Of a stretch of 64,000 bases of DNA, positions 24,312 to 34,215 are shown piece after piece. Every line of letters begins with the position of its first letter. Position 1 is the first letter of the stretch. Source of the stretch: Arthrobacter sulfonylureivorans (GTDB lineage: Bacteria > Actinomycetota > Actinomycetes > Actinomycetales > Micrococcaceae); NCBI GenBank assembly GCA_004000035.1, contig RJAE01000001.1, positions 1 to 64,000 on the forward strand. Direction: 5' to 3'. The notes beneath the pieces are model-generated. The model made no database searches and was not told the origin of the DNA. It saw only the letters and a program-made list of their open reading frames with translations. Both the position numbers and the translations under genes were made by a program.

Positions 24312-25181
24312 GTGTCCGACCAGGAACTCGAAGCCCAGAACTCCGAAGAGAACGTGGAGCTGGAAGCAGACGAGCAGGTTACCGAGACCGGCACCGATGA
24401 GGTGTCGGCTTCTGGCGTTGAAGCCGAAGAGACTGCCGGTACCGATCTGGCCAGCGAGCTTGACCAAGCCGCCGAAGACTCTCCGGTTCTCGATGAGGCG
24501 GCCGAAGCCGCCGCCGAGGCAGGCATGACCGAAGCCGCCGCAGCAGAAGAGGTCGAGCAGACCGAAGAGGAAGCGCTGGAAGCGTTCCGCGCCAAGCTGC
24601 GCCGCCAGCCCGGCGACTGGTACGTCATCCACTCCTACGCCGGCTACGAAAACCGCGTGAAGGTCAACCTGGAGACCCGTATCCAGACCTTGAATATGGA
24701 GGATTTCATCTATGAAATCCAGGTCCCCATGGAAGAGGTCGTGGAGATCAAGAACACCACGCGCAAGCTGGTCAAGCGCGTGCGCATCCCAGGCTACGTG
24801 CTGGTCCGGATGGACCTGACCGACGCCTCATGGGGCGCGGTCCGCCACACTCCGGGCGTGACCGGCTTCGTGGGCAACGCTCACAACCCGGTGCCGCTGA
24901 GCCTCAAGGAAGTTGCTTCCATGCTGGAGCACGCCATCACCGGCGCCAAGCCGGAGGCCGGTGGCAAGGCAGCTGGCAAGGCAGCAGCCTCGAGCACGCC
25001 GATAATGGTCAACTTCGAGGTCGGCGAGTCGGTGACCGTCAACGACGGGCCGTTCGAGACCCTGCCGGCGACGATCTCCGAGATCAAGCCGGAATCCCAG
25101 CAGTTGGTGGTGCTGGTGACCATCTTCGAGCGCGAAACCCCGGTGACGCTCTCGTTCAGCCAGGTCACCAAGATCCAGTAA
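24312..25181 (+). CDS. nusG: Transcription termination/antitermination factor NusG with acidic extension
   Basis: Binds the beta' clamp of RNA polymerase and modulates pausing, Rho termination and transcription-translation coupling. The 289-residue protein has the NGN domain ([24 protein letters not shown] ... [21 protein letters not shown]) and a C-terminal KOW domain ([26 protein letters not shown]). The first 95 residues are a Glu/Ala-rich acidic extension and an Ala/Gly linker separates the domains; E. coli NusG has 181 residues. Long acidic leaders are usual in actinobacterial NusG. GTG start at 24312 with AGGAAG upstream. Confidence 0.97.
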   Translation: MSDQELEAQNSEENVELEADEQVTETGTDEVSASGVEAEETAGTDLASELDQAAEDSPVLDEAAEAAAEAGMTEAAAAEEVEQTEEEALEAFRAKLRRQPGDWYVIHSYAGYENRVKVNLETRIQTLNMEDFIYEIQVPMEEVVEIKNTTRKLVKRVRIPGYVLVRMDLTDASWGAVRHTPGVTGFVGNAHNPVPLSLKEVASMLEHAITGAKPEAGGKAAGKAAASSTPIMVNFEVGESVTVNDGPFETLPATISEIKPESQQLVVLVTIFERETPVTLSFSQVTKIQ

Positions 25182-25308
25182 CCAAAGACTTCGTGCGGAT
25201 ACGGACCCGCTTTGTCCGGACCCGCACGGGCGGCCGCCACGCCATGGCGGCCAACCACCGCAGGCACGCTCCTGTGCCGCGGTACGTAATGTGAGAGAAG
25301 GACCCGAT

Positions 25309-25737
25309 ATGGCCCCCAAGAAAAAGGTCACCGGCCTCATCAAGCTGCAGATCCAGGCAGGCGCCGCCAACCCGGCACCGCCGATCGGTCCGGCGCTTGG
25401 TCAGCACGGTGTCAACATCATGGAATTCTGCAAGGCGTACAACGCCGCCACGGAATCCCAGCGCGGAAACGTGATCCCGGTTGAAATCACGGTCTACGAA
25501 GACCGCTCCTTCACCTTCATCACCAAGACCCCGCCGGCAGCCGAGCTGATCAAGAAGGCCGCAGGCGTGCAGAAGGGTTCGGCTACCCCGCACACCAACA
25601 AGGTTGCCAAGCTGACCCAGGCGCAGGTCGACGAGATCGCCACCACCAAGATGGATGACCTCAACGCCAACGACATCAAGGCTGCTGCCAAGATCATCGC
25701 CGGCACCGCCCGCTCCATGGGCATCGAGGTCGAGTAG
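25309..25737 (+). CDS. rplK: 50S ribosomal protein L11
   Basis: 142 residues, beginning [45 protein letters not shown], with the thiostrepton-site prolines in the N-terminal domain and the 23S rRNA-binding C-terminal domain ([39 protein letters not shown]). It sits at the GTPase-associated centre and is needed for stringent-response signalling. The ATG at 25309 follows GAGAGAAGGA. It is separated from rplA by an unusually long structured gap. Confidence 0.98.
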   Translation: MAPKKKVTGLIKLQIQAGAANPAPPIGPALGQHGVNIMEFCKAYNAATESQRGNVIPVEITVYEDRSFTFITKTPPAAELIKKAAGVQKGSATPHTNKVAKLTQAQVDEIATTKMDDLNANDIKAAAKIIAGTARSMGIEVE

Positions 25738-25855
25738 CGAGGAGCGCGCGTACGGTCAGGGCCGAGGAACGAGGCACTCGCCGGAGGCTAGCACCGCAGC
25801 TGCTCCACAATCGAGCACTGTCTGAGGGCTAAGCACCTCAACCCGGTGGTCGTCC

Positions 25856-25944
25856 AGGACAAACGTCCTGTTTCGGCCCCACCAAGACAATTCAAAAAAA
25901 CGACGGCGACATGGCTCGCCAAAGGTGGGAACACCGCCGTCGTT
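25856..25944 (+). promoter_or_regulatory. Structured leader between rplK and rplA
   Basis: The 261-base gap between rplK and rplA contains a small stem AGGAC/GTCCT followed by GTTT (about 25857-25869) and a longer inverted repeat with 10-bp arms AACGACGGCG (25899-25908) and CGCCGTCGTT (25935-25944), preceded by an A7 run. It may be an attenuator or an L1 autoregulatory site; in most bacteria rplK and rplA are nearly contiguous. Confidence 0.45.
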
Positions 25945-25998
25945 GTGGCAGGGCCGAGCGCGGTCCGCAGACCACAACTGCACAAGGAGAAAAAGCAG

Positions 25999-26706
25999 AT
26001 GGCAAAGCGCAGCAAAGCATATGAGGCAGCTGTAGCCAAGATCGAGGCGGACAAGCTTTACGCCCCGGTCGAGGCAATCACTCTGGCCAAGGAGACCAAC
26101 CCCTCCAAGTTCGACGCGACCGTTGAGGTGGCTTTCCGCCTGAGCGTTGACCCGCGTAAGGCCGACCAGATGGTCCGCGGCACGGTCAACCTGCCGCACG
26201 GCACCGGCAAGACCGCCCGCGTGCTGGTCTTCGCCACCGGCGACAAGGCTGAGGCCGCAATCGCCGCCGGCGCCGACTTCGTTGGCTCGGACGACCTGAT
26301 CGAGAAGATCCAGGGCGGCTGGACCGACTTCGACGCCGCCGTGGCGACGCCGGAGCTGATGGGCAAGGTCGGCCGCCTGGGCAAGGTCCTGGGTCCGCGC
26401 AACCTGATGCCGAACCCGAAGACCGGTACCGTGACCCCGGATGTGGCCAAGGCTGTCAACGACATCAAGGGCGGCAAGATCGACTTCCGCGTCGACAAGC
26501 ACGCCAACCTCCACTTCATCATCGGCAAGGTGTCCTTCGACGCCAACAAGCTGGTGGAGAACTACGCCGCCGCCCTGGAAGAGGTGCTGCGCCTGAAGCC
26601 GTCCGCTTCCAAGGGCCGCTACATCTCGAAGGCAACGGTCGCCACCACCTTCGGCCCCGGCATCTCCGTGGACCCGAACGTGACCAAGGTGGCCGTGGAG
26701 GCCTAG
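25999..26706 (+). CDS. rplA: 50S ribosomal protein L1
   Basis: 235 residues, the usual length. It starts [21 protein letters not shown] and contains the L1 stalk motifs [41 protein letters not shown] and [19 protein letters not shown]. It forms the mobile L1 stalk that guides tRNA out of the E site and can repress its own operon. The ATG at 25999 follows AAGGAGAA. A strong terminator follows at 26741, which ends this ribosomal unit before the metabolic insert. Confidence 0.98.
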   Translation: MAKRSKAYEAAVAKIEADKLYAPVEAITLAKETNPSKFDATVEVAFRLSVDPRKADQMVRGTVNLPHGTGKTARVLVFATGDKAEAAIAAGADFVGSDDLIEKIQGGWTDFDAAVATPELMGKVGRLGKVLGPRNLMPNPKTGTVTPDVAKAVNDIKGGKIDFRVDKHANLHFIIGKVSFDANKLVENYAAALEEVLRLKPSASKGRYISKATVATTFGPGISVDPNVTKVAVEA

Positions 26707-26740
26707 TCAGGACTTCACGTTCGCCAGCAACGGCGTCCGT

Positions 26741-26777
26741 CGGCAATGGCCGCAGCATCACGCTGCGGCCATTGCCG
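26741..26777 (+). terminator. Terminator after rplA
   Basis: A perfect 16-bp stem (arms 26741-26756 and 26762-26777) with loop ATCAC, followed by TTTAAA. It separates rplA from the convergent universal stress protein gene and could act in both directions. Confidence 0.92.
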
Positions 26778-26819
26778 TTTAAACCAACTGTCGTTTGAAC
26801 CGCAGGCGTCGGCGGAGCT

Positions 26820-27266
26820 TCAGTGCGTCTTATCGGGCTCCGGAGTGTGCACGACCACGACCGGGCAATGTGCGTGTGCCACACAGGCCGAACTGACCGA
26901 GCCGATCAGCAGGCCGCCGAAGCGGCCGTGCCCGCGGCGCCCGACCACCAGCATCCGGGCGCCTTTGCTGGCCTCGATCAGGGCCTGCCGGGCGGCTCCC
27001 CGCACCAGACGTGTCCGGACGTTGTTGTCCGGGCCGAGAGCCTTGTCCACGGATTCCTGCAGGATCTGGCCGGCTCGCTCTTTGAACCCGTCAATTCCCA
27101 TGACCGTATAGCCGTCGTACATCTGTGGAAACTCCCAGACGGCGATGGCTTCAACGTCGGCGCCGAGCGGTTCGGCCAGGCGTTGGGCCTCACGCAGGGC
27201 CTCGAGGGAAGCGTCGGAGCCATCGACTCCGACGACGACTGTGCCGCTAGCGCTGTCGCTGGCCAT
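26820..27266 (-). CDS. Universal stress protein, ATP-binding type
   Basis: A 148-residue single UspA domain. VVVGVDGSDASLEALREA marks the N-terminus, and Gly109-x2-Gly112-x9-Gly122-Ser123 (GRRGHGRFGGLLIGSVS) is the ATP-binding signature. In other actinobacteria such proteins accumulate in hypoxia or starvation. It is transcribed towards rplA and divergently from the GNAT and nar genes, so a link to anaerobic nitrate respiration is plausible but inferred. The ATG follows GGAGAC. Confidence 0.92.
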   Translation of the reverse strand: MASDSASGTVVVGVDGSDASLEALREAQRLAEPLGADVEAIAVWEFPQMYDGYTVMGIDGFKERAGQILQESVDKALGPDNNVRTRLVRGAARQALIEASKGARMLVVGRRGHGRFGGLLIGSVSSACVAHAHCPVVVVHTPEPDKTH

Positions 27267-27486
27267 GGCTGTCTCCGATCCTTGTGTCCGCTGTGCTGCT
27301 CTGGCGCAGGCCTCAATCCGGCCTCGGGCCTGTCCTGCGTCTGGTCAGCCTACGCCGGACCGCCCGGCCCTTCCATCCTGTTCCGGTAAAGCCGCGATTC
27401 GCGTAGTCACGCTTCGCGTGCTGCAGGTAGGCCGGGCCGGTGGCCGAACCACCGGCACTGGTGCTGGCCGGACGCCATGCCGTAGG

Positions 27487-27508
27487 GTGATTGGCAAGAC
27501 TCAATCAC
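27487..27508. promoter_or_regulatory. Palindrome upstream of the tandem-GNAT gene
   Basis: GTGATTG-N8-CAATCAC, perfect 7-bp arms, 23 bases before the ATG at 27531. It overlaps the expected promoter and may be an operator or the binding site of an unidentified regulator. Confidence 0.5.
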
Positions 27509-27530
27509 TTGCGCAGGCCGAGGAGCAGGC

Positions 27531-28637
27531 ATGCCCACCACGTCGATCACTATCGCGCCGCTGCCGATCCCGGAGAAGCTACATGGTCCAGCCGGTGCAG
27601 ACTTCACCGCATCCGTGGAGCTGGCCAACCTGGTCACCTGCCTGATCTGGGGGAACAACGATTTCTGGGTCAGCCCGGCGGCCAAGCTGGAGGGTTCCCG
27701 CGCCAACGACTACGCGGTCAGCTATCTCTGGGCTGCCAAGGACGGCGACCGGCACGTCGGCCGTGCGTTGCTGGAACTGTCGCTGCAAGACAACGAACAG
27801 AACGGCTATGTCTTTGTGGCAGTCCACCCGGAATACCGCCGCCGGGGGATCGGCCGGCGGCTCCTGGCTGAAGCGGAGGCGTTTGCCGGCAGCCGGGGGC
27901 GGACCACGCTGCAGGCCTGGAGCGAGCACACTGCCGGTTTCGAGTTGGAGGGCCGGGACATCGTCCAGGCCGAAACAGGCATCGGCTCACTGCCTGCGGC
28001 ATCACCCGCCGTCCGGTTCGCCACGGCGAGCGGCTTCCGGCTGGAGCAAGTTGAGCGGTGCAGCAGCATGCCGATACCCGCCGACCCCGGCAGCCTGGCC
28101 GATCAGTTGGCCGGGGCCGCGGCGAAAGCCGGCGGCAGCTACCGGCTGGTGGAGTGGACCGACAACTGCCCGGCGGAGTACCTGGACCACTATGCTGCCC
28201 TCCGCCAGCGGATGAGCACCGACGTTCCCCTCGGAGAGCTGGACTACGAGGAAGAAGCCTGGGACGCGGCCCGGGTGCGCCACCAGGAAGCGAACCTCCA
28301 GCGCATGAACGGTCGGAGCCTGGTGGTTGCGGCCCGGCACGTCCCCTCCGGCGACTTGGTGGGGCATACCGTGCTCGAGTGGTTTCCGGAGCAGCCCGAG
28401 GTGGTGTTCCAGGAGGACACGCTGGTGCTGCGTGCCCATCGCGGCCACAACCTGGGCCTGTGGATTAAGGCCCGCAACCTGCAGCGGGTAGCGGAGGCAT
28501 GGCCGCAGGGACGCCGGCTGTACACCTGGAACGCCGCGGAGAACAGCAACATGCTGGACATCAACATTGCCCTTGGCTTCACTCCGGCAGGCTACGAGGC
28601 CGCCTGGCAAAAGAAGCTGCACGCCGCCCGCCCATAG
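27531..28637 (+). CDS. Tandem GNAT-domain acetyltransferase
   Basis: A 368-residue protein with two GNAT folds, the size and layout of mycothiol synthase-like acetyltransferases. The first domain has VAVHPEYRRRGIGRRLLAEAEAFA, a complete acetyl-CoA loop; the second (LVVAARHVPSGDLVGHTVLEW ... VLRAHRGHNLGLWIKARNL, TWNAAENSNMLDINIALGFTPAGY) is also well formed. The substrate is unknown. The ATG follows GAGGAGC. It ends 83 bases before narG, so it may be read through into the nar operon. Confidence 0.87.
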   Translation: MPTTSITIAPLPIPEKLHGPAGADFTASVELANLVTCLIWGNNDFWVSPAAKLEGSRANDYAVSYLWAAKDGDRHVGRALLELSLQDNEQNGYVFVAVHPEYRRRGIGRRLLAEAEAFAGSRGRTTLQAWSEHTAGFELEGRDIVQAETGIGSLPAASPAVRFATASGFRLEQVERCSSMPIPADPGSLADQLAGAAAKAGGSYRLVEWTDNCPAEYLDHYAALRQRMSTDVPLGELDYEEEAWDAARVRHQEANLQRMNGRSLVVAARHVPSGDLVGHTVLEWFPEQPEVVFQEDTLVLRAHRGHNLGLWIKARNLQRVAEAWPQGRRLYTWNAAENSNMLDINIALGFTPAGYEAAWQKKLHAARP

Positions 28638-28720
28638 GTCCGAAACAATGCCAGCGGAATCCGCCGGGGGTGCCGCGTCAAGGGTGGTCATAGTCACGTC
28701 GGTTCCCTAGGGTGGGCCAC

Positions 28721-31700
28721 ATGGCAGCCGGACCGATCAAACCAGGTACAGACGGCAGCGCATCCGATGCGATGCTGGCCGTGGGCAAATTCTTCACCCG
28801 CTGGGAGGAATCCGACGACGGCCGGGCCGTCTTCCGCCAAGGCGGCCGCGCGGGCGACGTTTTCTACCGCGACCGCTGGAGCCATGACAAGGTGGTCAGG
28901 TCCACACACGGCGTGAACTGCACCGGCTCCTGCTCCTGGAAGGTATACGTCAAGGACGGCATCATCACGTGGGAGGCGCAGCAGACCGACTACCCCTCGG
29001 TCGGTGCAGACCGTCCCGAATACGAGCCCCGCGGTTGCCCCCGCGGGGCTGCTTTTTCCTGGTACACCTATTCGCCCACGCGGGTGCGGTACCCGTACGT
29101 GCGCGGTGTGCTGGTCCAGATGTACCGGGAAGCCAAGGAACGGCTGAAGGACCCGGTGCTGGCCTGGGCGGACATTCAGGCCGACCCGGAGCGCCGGCGC
29201 CGCTACCAGCAGGCCCGCGGCAAGGGCGGACTGGTGCGCACCAGCTGGGCCGAAGCGGTGGAAATCGCGGCCGCGGCGCACATCCACACCATCAAGACGT
29301 ACGGCCCGGATCGGGTGGCCGGGTTCTCGCCGATCCCGGCAATGTCCATGGTCAGCCATTGCGTCGGCACCCGGTTCATCCAGCTGATCGGCGGGGTGAT
29401 GACCAGTTTCTACGACTGGTACGCGGACCTCCCGGTGGCCAGCCCGCAGGTCTTCGGCGACCAGACGGATGTGCCCGAATCCGGTGACTGGTGGGATTCC
29501 ACCTACCTGATGATGTGGGGCTCCAACGTTCCCGTGACCCGCACGCCGGACGCGCACTGGATGGCGGAGGTCCGCTACCGGGGCACCAAGGTGGTCACCG
29601 TGAGCCCGGACTACGCGGACAACACCAAGTTCGCCGACGACTGGCTGCCCGCGCAGGCTGGCACCGACGCAGCACTGGCCATGGCCATGGGACACGTGGT
29701 GCTGAAGGAATTCTTCGTGCAGCGCGAGGTCCCGTTCTTCACCGACTACGTCAAGAAGTACACCGACCTGCCGTTCCTGATCACGCTGACGCCCTCGCCG
29801 GACGGTTCGTCGCTGGTGCCCGGGAAGTTCCTCACCGCGGTGGACCTTCCGGAACACTCTGCGGCGGAGGATGCCGAGTGGAAGACCGTGCTGCTGGATG
29901 AGGTCAGCGGTGAACCGGTGGTGCCGAACGGCTCCATGGGCTTCCGCTACAACAAGACCGATGCGGGCAAATGGAACCTGGATCTGGCCGGCGTCCGTCC
30001 GCAGCTGAGCCTGTACGCGCCGGGCACCGAGGCCCGCGAAGTGTTGCTGCCCTGCTTCGAGGCCCCGGACGGTTCGGGATCCGTGCTGCGCCGCGGTGTG
30101 CCGGTCCGGCAGGTGGGGGACAAGCTCGTCACCACCGTCTATGACCTGATGCTGGCGCAGTACGGCGTGGGCAGGGACGGCTTGCCCGGCGAATGGGCGG
30201 GGGATTACGACGACGGATCCACGCCTTACACTCCCGCGTGGCAGGAAGCGATCACCTCGGTTCCGGCGAAGAAGTGCATCAAGATTGCCCGCGAGTTCGC
30301 CCGCAACGGGGAACAATCCAAGGGCCGGTCGATGATTATCATGGGGGCCGGCATCTGCCAGTGGTTCCACGGTGACGTCACCTACCGGTCGATTCTCTCG
30401 CTGCTGCTGCTGACGGGATCGATGGGCCGCAACGGCGGAGGCTGGGCGCACTACGTGGGCCAGGAAAAAACCCGGCCCATCACCGGCTGGGTGTCGCTGG
30501 CCAACGCGCTGGACTGGTCCCGCCCGCCGCGGACGATGACGGGAACCTCCTACTGGTATATGCACACCGGCCAGTGGCGCAATGACGGCTACTCCGCCGG
30601 ATCGTTGAGTTCGCCGCTGGCCGAGGGGAACCTGGCCGGCATGCACACCGCGGATACCATCTCGCAGTCCGCGCGGCTTGGCTGGATGCCGTTCTACCCG
30701 CAGTTTGACCGGAGCTCTTTGACGGTCGCAGAGGAAGCCGAAGCGGCCGTCGCCGCGGGCCAAGCGGACGACGCCGCCGGTTACGTCGCCTCCCGGCTGG
30801 CCGACGGCGCGCTGAAACCCGCCGTCGAAGATGTGGATGCGCCGCAGAACTGGCCGCGGACGCTGATGCTGTGGCGGTCCAACCTGATGGGTTCCTCGGC
30901 CAAGGGCAACGAATACTTCCTGAAGAACCTGCTGGGCACCCACCACAACGTGATGGGCAACGAGGCCGAGGCCGGCATGACCCGGCCGAAGGAGGTGAGA
31001 TGGCATGACGAGACGCCGGAGGGCAAGCTGGATCTGCTGTGTTCGGCCGACTTCCGGATGACCTCCACCACCCTGCTCTCCGACGTCGTGTTCCCGGCAG
31101 CCACCTGGTACGAAAAGCACGATTTGTCCTCCACGGACATGCATCCCTTTGTGCACGCCTTCACGCCGGCCATTGACCCGCCGTGGGAGACCAAATCGGA
31201 CTTCGAGATGTTCCACCTCCTGGCCCAAGAGTTTTCGCGCCAAGCCGCGACGCATCTGGGCGTGCGCAAGGACCTGGTCAGCGTGCCGTTGCAACACGAC
31301 ACCAAGGGCCAGATCGCCCAGCCCGGCGGCGTGGTCCGGGACTGGCGGGACGGAAGCACGGCGGCGGTGCCGGGCAAGACCATGCCGAACTTCACCGTCG
31401 TCGAGCGCGACTACACGGCCATCGCAGACAAGCTCGCCGCCGTCGGGCCACTGGCGGACAAGCTCGGCTTCACCGTCAAGAACATCACCTACAAACTCGA
31501 TCACGCCCTGGACTGGCTGGCCCAGAAGAACGGCGTGATGCTCGGCGGCGCCGGGGACGGACGTCCGGCCATCGAGACTGACGCCAAGCTGGCCGAAGCG
31601 ATCCTGACCTTCTCCGGCACCACCAACGGCGAATTGGCGGTGCACGGCTTCCGGGAGCTGGAGAAACAGACCGGCCGGGACCTGGTGGATCTGGCCCTGG

Positions 31701-32440
31701 GGTCGGAAGAAAAGCACATCACGTTCGCCGATACCCAGGCGGCGCCGGTGCCGGTGATCACCTCCCCCGAGTGGTCGGGTTCGGAGACCGGCGGACGGCG
31801 CTACGCACCGTTCACCACCAACATCGAACGCCTCAAACCGTTCCACACCTTGACCGGCCGGATGCATTTCTTCCTGGACCATGACTGGATGCGCGACCTC
31901 GGCGAGGCGCTGCCCATCTACCGCCCGCCGCTGGACATGCACCGGCTCTTCGGCGAGCCGAAGCTGGGCCGGGACGGCTCCAAGGAGATCACCGTCCGCT
32001 ACCTGACCCCGCACAACAAGTGGTCCATCCACTCCGAATACCAGGACAACCTGTTTATGCTCTCGCTTTCCCGCGGCGGCCCGGTCTGCTGGATCAGCCG
32101 AGAGGACGCCGCATCCATCGGTGTCATGGACAACGACTGGGTCGAGTGCGTCAATGCCAACGGCGTGTTTGTCTGCCGGGCGATCGTCAGCCACCGGATG
32201 CCGGGAGGCGTCGTCTACGTCCACCACGCCCAGGAGCGCATTATCGACGTGCCGAAATCCGAAGCCACCGGCCGCCGCGGCGGCATCCACAATTCGGTGA
32301 CCCGGCTGCTGGTCAAGCCCACGCATCTGATCGGCGGGTACGCCCAGTTGGCCTACGCCTTCAACTACCTTGGCCCCACCGGAAACCAGCGGGACATGGT
32401 CAGCACAGTCCGCAAGCGCTCGCAGGAGGTCACGTACTGA
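28721..32440 (+). CDS. narG: Respiratory nitrate reductase alpha subunit
   Basis: The catalytic molybdenum subunit that reduces nitrate to nitrite on the cytoplasmic side of the membrane. The 1239 residues match NarG length. The N-terminal HGVNCTGSCSWK holds the His and Cys ligands of the FS0 cluster; TYSPTRVRYPYVRG and YDWYADLPVASPQVFGDQTDVPESGDW carry the Mo-bis-MGD site, where the Asp of YDWYADL is the metal ligand in E. coli NarG. The C-terminal part has the molybdopterin dinucleotide-binding domain (TPHNKWSIHSEYQDN). The ATG at 28721 was chosen; a GTG at 28712 is in frame. First gene of a tightly coupled narGHJI unit, with only an 83-base leader after the GNAT gene. Confidence 0.97.
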   Translation: MAAGPIKPGTDGSASDAMLAVGKFFTRWEESDDGRAVFRQGGRAGDVFYRDRWSHDKVVRSTHGVNCTGSCSWKVYVKDGIITWEAQQTDYPSVGADRPEYEPRGCPRGAAFSWYTYSPTRVRYPYVRGVLVQMYREAKERLKDPVLAWADIQADPERRRRYQQARGKGGLVRTSWAEAVEIAAAAHIHTIKTYGPDRVAGFSPIPAMSMVSHCVGTRFIQLIGGVMTSFYDWYADLPVASPQVFGDQTDVPESGDWWDSTYLMMWGSNVPVTRTPDAHWMAEVRYRGTKVVTVSPDYADNTKFADDWLPAQAGTDAALAMAMGHVVLKEFFVQREVPFFTDYVKKYTDLPFLITLTPSPDGSSLVPGKFLTAVDLPEHSAAEDAEWKTVLLDEVSGEPVVPNGSMGFRYNKTDAGKWNLDLAGVRPQLSLYAPGTEAREVLLPCFEAPDGSGSVLRRGVPVRQVGDKLVTTVYDLMLAQYGVGRDGLPGEWAGDYDDGSTPYTPAWQEAITSVPAKKCIKIAREFARNGEQSKGRSMIIMGAGICQWFHGDVTYRSILSLLLLTGSMGRNGGGWAHYVGQEKTRPITGWVSLANALDWSRPPRTMTGTSYWYMHTGQWRNDGYSAGSLSSPLAEGNLAGMHTADTISQSARLGWMPFYPQFDRSSLTVAEEAEAAVAAGQADDAAGYVASRLADGALKPAVEDVDAPQNWPRTLMLWRSNLMGSSAKGNEYFLKNLLGTHHNVMGNEAEAGMTRPKEVRWHDETPEGKLDLLCSADFRMTSTTLLSDVVFPAATWYEKHDLSSTDMHPFVHAFTPAIDPPWETKSDFEMFHLLAQEFSRQAATHLGVRKDLVSVPLQHDTKGQIAQPGGVVRDWRDGSTAAVPGKTMPNFTVVERDYTAIADKLAAVGPLADKLGFTVKNITYKLDHALDWLAQKNGVMLGGAGDGRPAIETDAKLAEAILTFSGTTNGELAVHGFRELEKQTGRDLVDLALGSEEKHITFADTQAAPVPVITSPEWSGSETGGRRYAPFTTNIERLKPFHTLTGRMHFFLDHDWMRDLGEALPIYRPPLDMHRLFGEPKLGRDGSKEITVRYLTPHNKWSIHSEYQDNLFMLSLSRGGPVCWISREDAASIGVMDNDWVECVNANGVFVCRAIVSHRMPGGVVYVHHAQERIIDVPKSEATGRRGGIHNSVTRLLVKPTHLIGGYAQLAYAFNYLGPTGNQRDMVSTVRKRSQEVTY

Positions 32441-34215
32441 TGAAAGTCATGGCTCAAGTCGGCATGGTGATGAACCTTGATAAGTGCATCGGCTGCCACA
32501 CCTGCTCTGTCACCTGCAAACAGGCATGGACCAACCGCGCCGGCACCGAATACGTCTGGTTCAACAATGTGGAGACCCGGCCGGGCCAGGGTTATCCGCG
32601 GCGCTATGAGGACCAGGAACGATGGCGGGGCGGCTGGGAACTGAACCGCCGCGGCCGCCTGAAGCTCAAGGCCGGCGGCCGGGTCAAGAAACTGCTGGGC
32701 ATCTTCGCCAGTCCCGTCCAGCCGGAGCTCAACGACTACTACGAACCGTGGACCTACGACTACGAGACGCTGACCGAAGCGCCGCTCGGCGACGACTTCC
32801 CGGTGGCCCGGCCCAAGTCCCTGATCACCGGCGAGAACACCAAGATCGAATGGTCCGCGAACTGGGACGACAACCTGGGCGGGACCTCGCAGCTGGGCCA
32901 TCTGGACCCGATCGTGGAGAAAATCCGCAAGGAATCCGAAGACAAGATCAAGTTCGAGTTCGAACAGACCTTCATGTTCTACCTGCCGCGGATCTGCGAG
33001 CACTGCCTGAACCCCTCCTGCATGGCCTCCTGCCCGTCCGGGGCCATCTACAAGCGCGAAGAAGACGGGATCGTGCTGGTGGACCAGGACCGGTGCCGCG
33101 GCTGGCGCCAGTGCGTCACGGGCTGCCCGTACAAGAAGATGTACTTCAACCACAAGACCGGCAAGGCCGAGAAATGCACGTTCTGCTACCCGCGGATCGA
33201 AGTGGGCATCCCCACCGTGTGCTCCGAGACGTGCGTGGGCCGGCTGCGGTACCTCGGGATTTTCCTGTACGACGCCGACAAGGTCACCGAAGCGGCGTCG
33301 GTCCCGGATGAGAAGGACCTCTACCAGGCCCAGCTGGACCTGATGCTGGACCCGAACGACCCGGAGGTCATCGCCGCCGCCCGCGCCGAAGGCATCCCGG
33401 AGGACTGGCTGGACGCCGCCCGGCGCTCGCCGGTCTACCACCTGGCGAAGGTCTACAAGGTGGCCCTGCCGCTGCACCCGGAATACCGGACCATGCCGAT
33501 GGTCTGGTACGTGCCGCCGCTTTCGCCGGTGGTGGACCTGCTCAGCGACCAGGGCCACGACGCCGAGGACGCGGACAACCTGTTCGGGGCGATCGAAGCA
33601 CTGCGCGTCCCGGTCGAGTACCTGGCCGAACTGTTCACAGCCGGCGACATGGAGATCGTGACCGGCGTGCTGCGGAAGCTGGCGGCCATGCGCGCCTACA
33701 TGCGCGGCATCAGCCTGGGCAACGATCCGGAGGAATCGATCCCCGTATCGGTGGGCATGAACGGCGAGCGGATGTATGAAATGTACCGACTGATGGCGAT
33801 TGCGAAGTACAACGAGCGCTATGTCATTCCCAAGGCGCACGTTGAACAGGCCCACAACCTGGAGGAGATGGGCTGTTCGCTGGATTTTGAGGACGGGCCC
33901 GGCATGTACGCATCGGATGCCTTCGGCGAAGCCAGCGGACGGCCAACTCCGGTAGCGGTGGAGAACTTCTACGCGCTGAAGCAACGCCAGACCACCGGCG
34001 GGCATTTTGAACCCGGGGAACTGCGCGGCCGGGTCAACCTGCTCAACTGGGACGGCCGCGGCGTGCCGCGCGGGATGTTCCCCGAACAGGACAACCCGCA
34101 GATGTCGCCGGATTCGCCCGCGCATGAGGGCGGCGCCGCCGGCCCCGGCCCGGACGCCGGTGGGCCGAGCGACCAGGCCGGACCAAGCGGCAACCCGTTG
34201 GAGAGCCGGCCATGA
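32440..34215 (+). CDS. narH: Respiratory nitrate reductase beta subunit
   Basis: The electron-transfer subunit, 591 residues. Cysteine groups CIGCHTCSVTC (near residue 16), CEHCLNPSCMASC, CRGWRQCVTGC and CTFCYPRIEVGIPTVCSETC bind one [3Fe-4S] and three [4Fe-4S] clusters; the Trp in CRGWRQC replaces a cysteine and marks the [3Fe-4S] site. The last 45 residues are a Pro/Gly/Asp-rich tail beyond the conserved end, so the protein is longer than E. coli NarH (512). The ATG at 32440 overlaps the narG stop (TGATG) and follows AGGAGGT; a second ATG at 32449 is possible. Confidence 0.97.
   Translation: MKVMAQVGMVMNLDKCIGCHTCSVTCKQAWTNRAGTEYVWFNNVETRPGQGYPRRYEDQERWRGGWELNRRGRLKLKAGGRVKKLLGIFASPVQPELNDYYEPWTYDYETLTEAPLGDDFPVARPKSLITGENTKIEWSANWDDNLGGTSQLGHLDPIVEKIRKESEDKIKFEFEQTFMFYLPRICEHCLNPSCMASCPSGAIYKREEDGIVLVDQDRCRGWRQCVTGCPYKKMYFNHKTGKAEKCTFCYPRIEVGIPTVCSETCVGRLRYLGIFLYDADKVTEAASVPDEKDLYQAQLDLMLDPNDPEVIAAARAEGIPEDWLDAARRSPVYHLAKVYKVALPLHPEYRTMPMVWYVPPLSPVVDLLSDQGHDAEDADNLFGAIEALRVPVEYLAELFTAGDMEIVTGVLRKLAAMRAYMRGISLGNDPEESIPVSVGMNGERMYEMYRLMAIAKYNERYVIPKAHVEQAHNLEEMGCSLDFEDGPGMYASDAFGEASGRPTPVAVENFYALKQRQTTGGHFEPGELRGRVNLLNWDGRGVPRGMFPEQDNPQMSPDSPAHEGGAAGPGPDAGGPSDQAGPSGNPLESRP

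Noticed and set aside
28694-32326. Open frame of about 1210 codons on the minus strand opposite narG
   Set aside because: It is an antisense shadow of narG caused by high GC: it has no recognisable domains, while the plus frame carries all NarG motifs.
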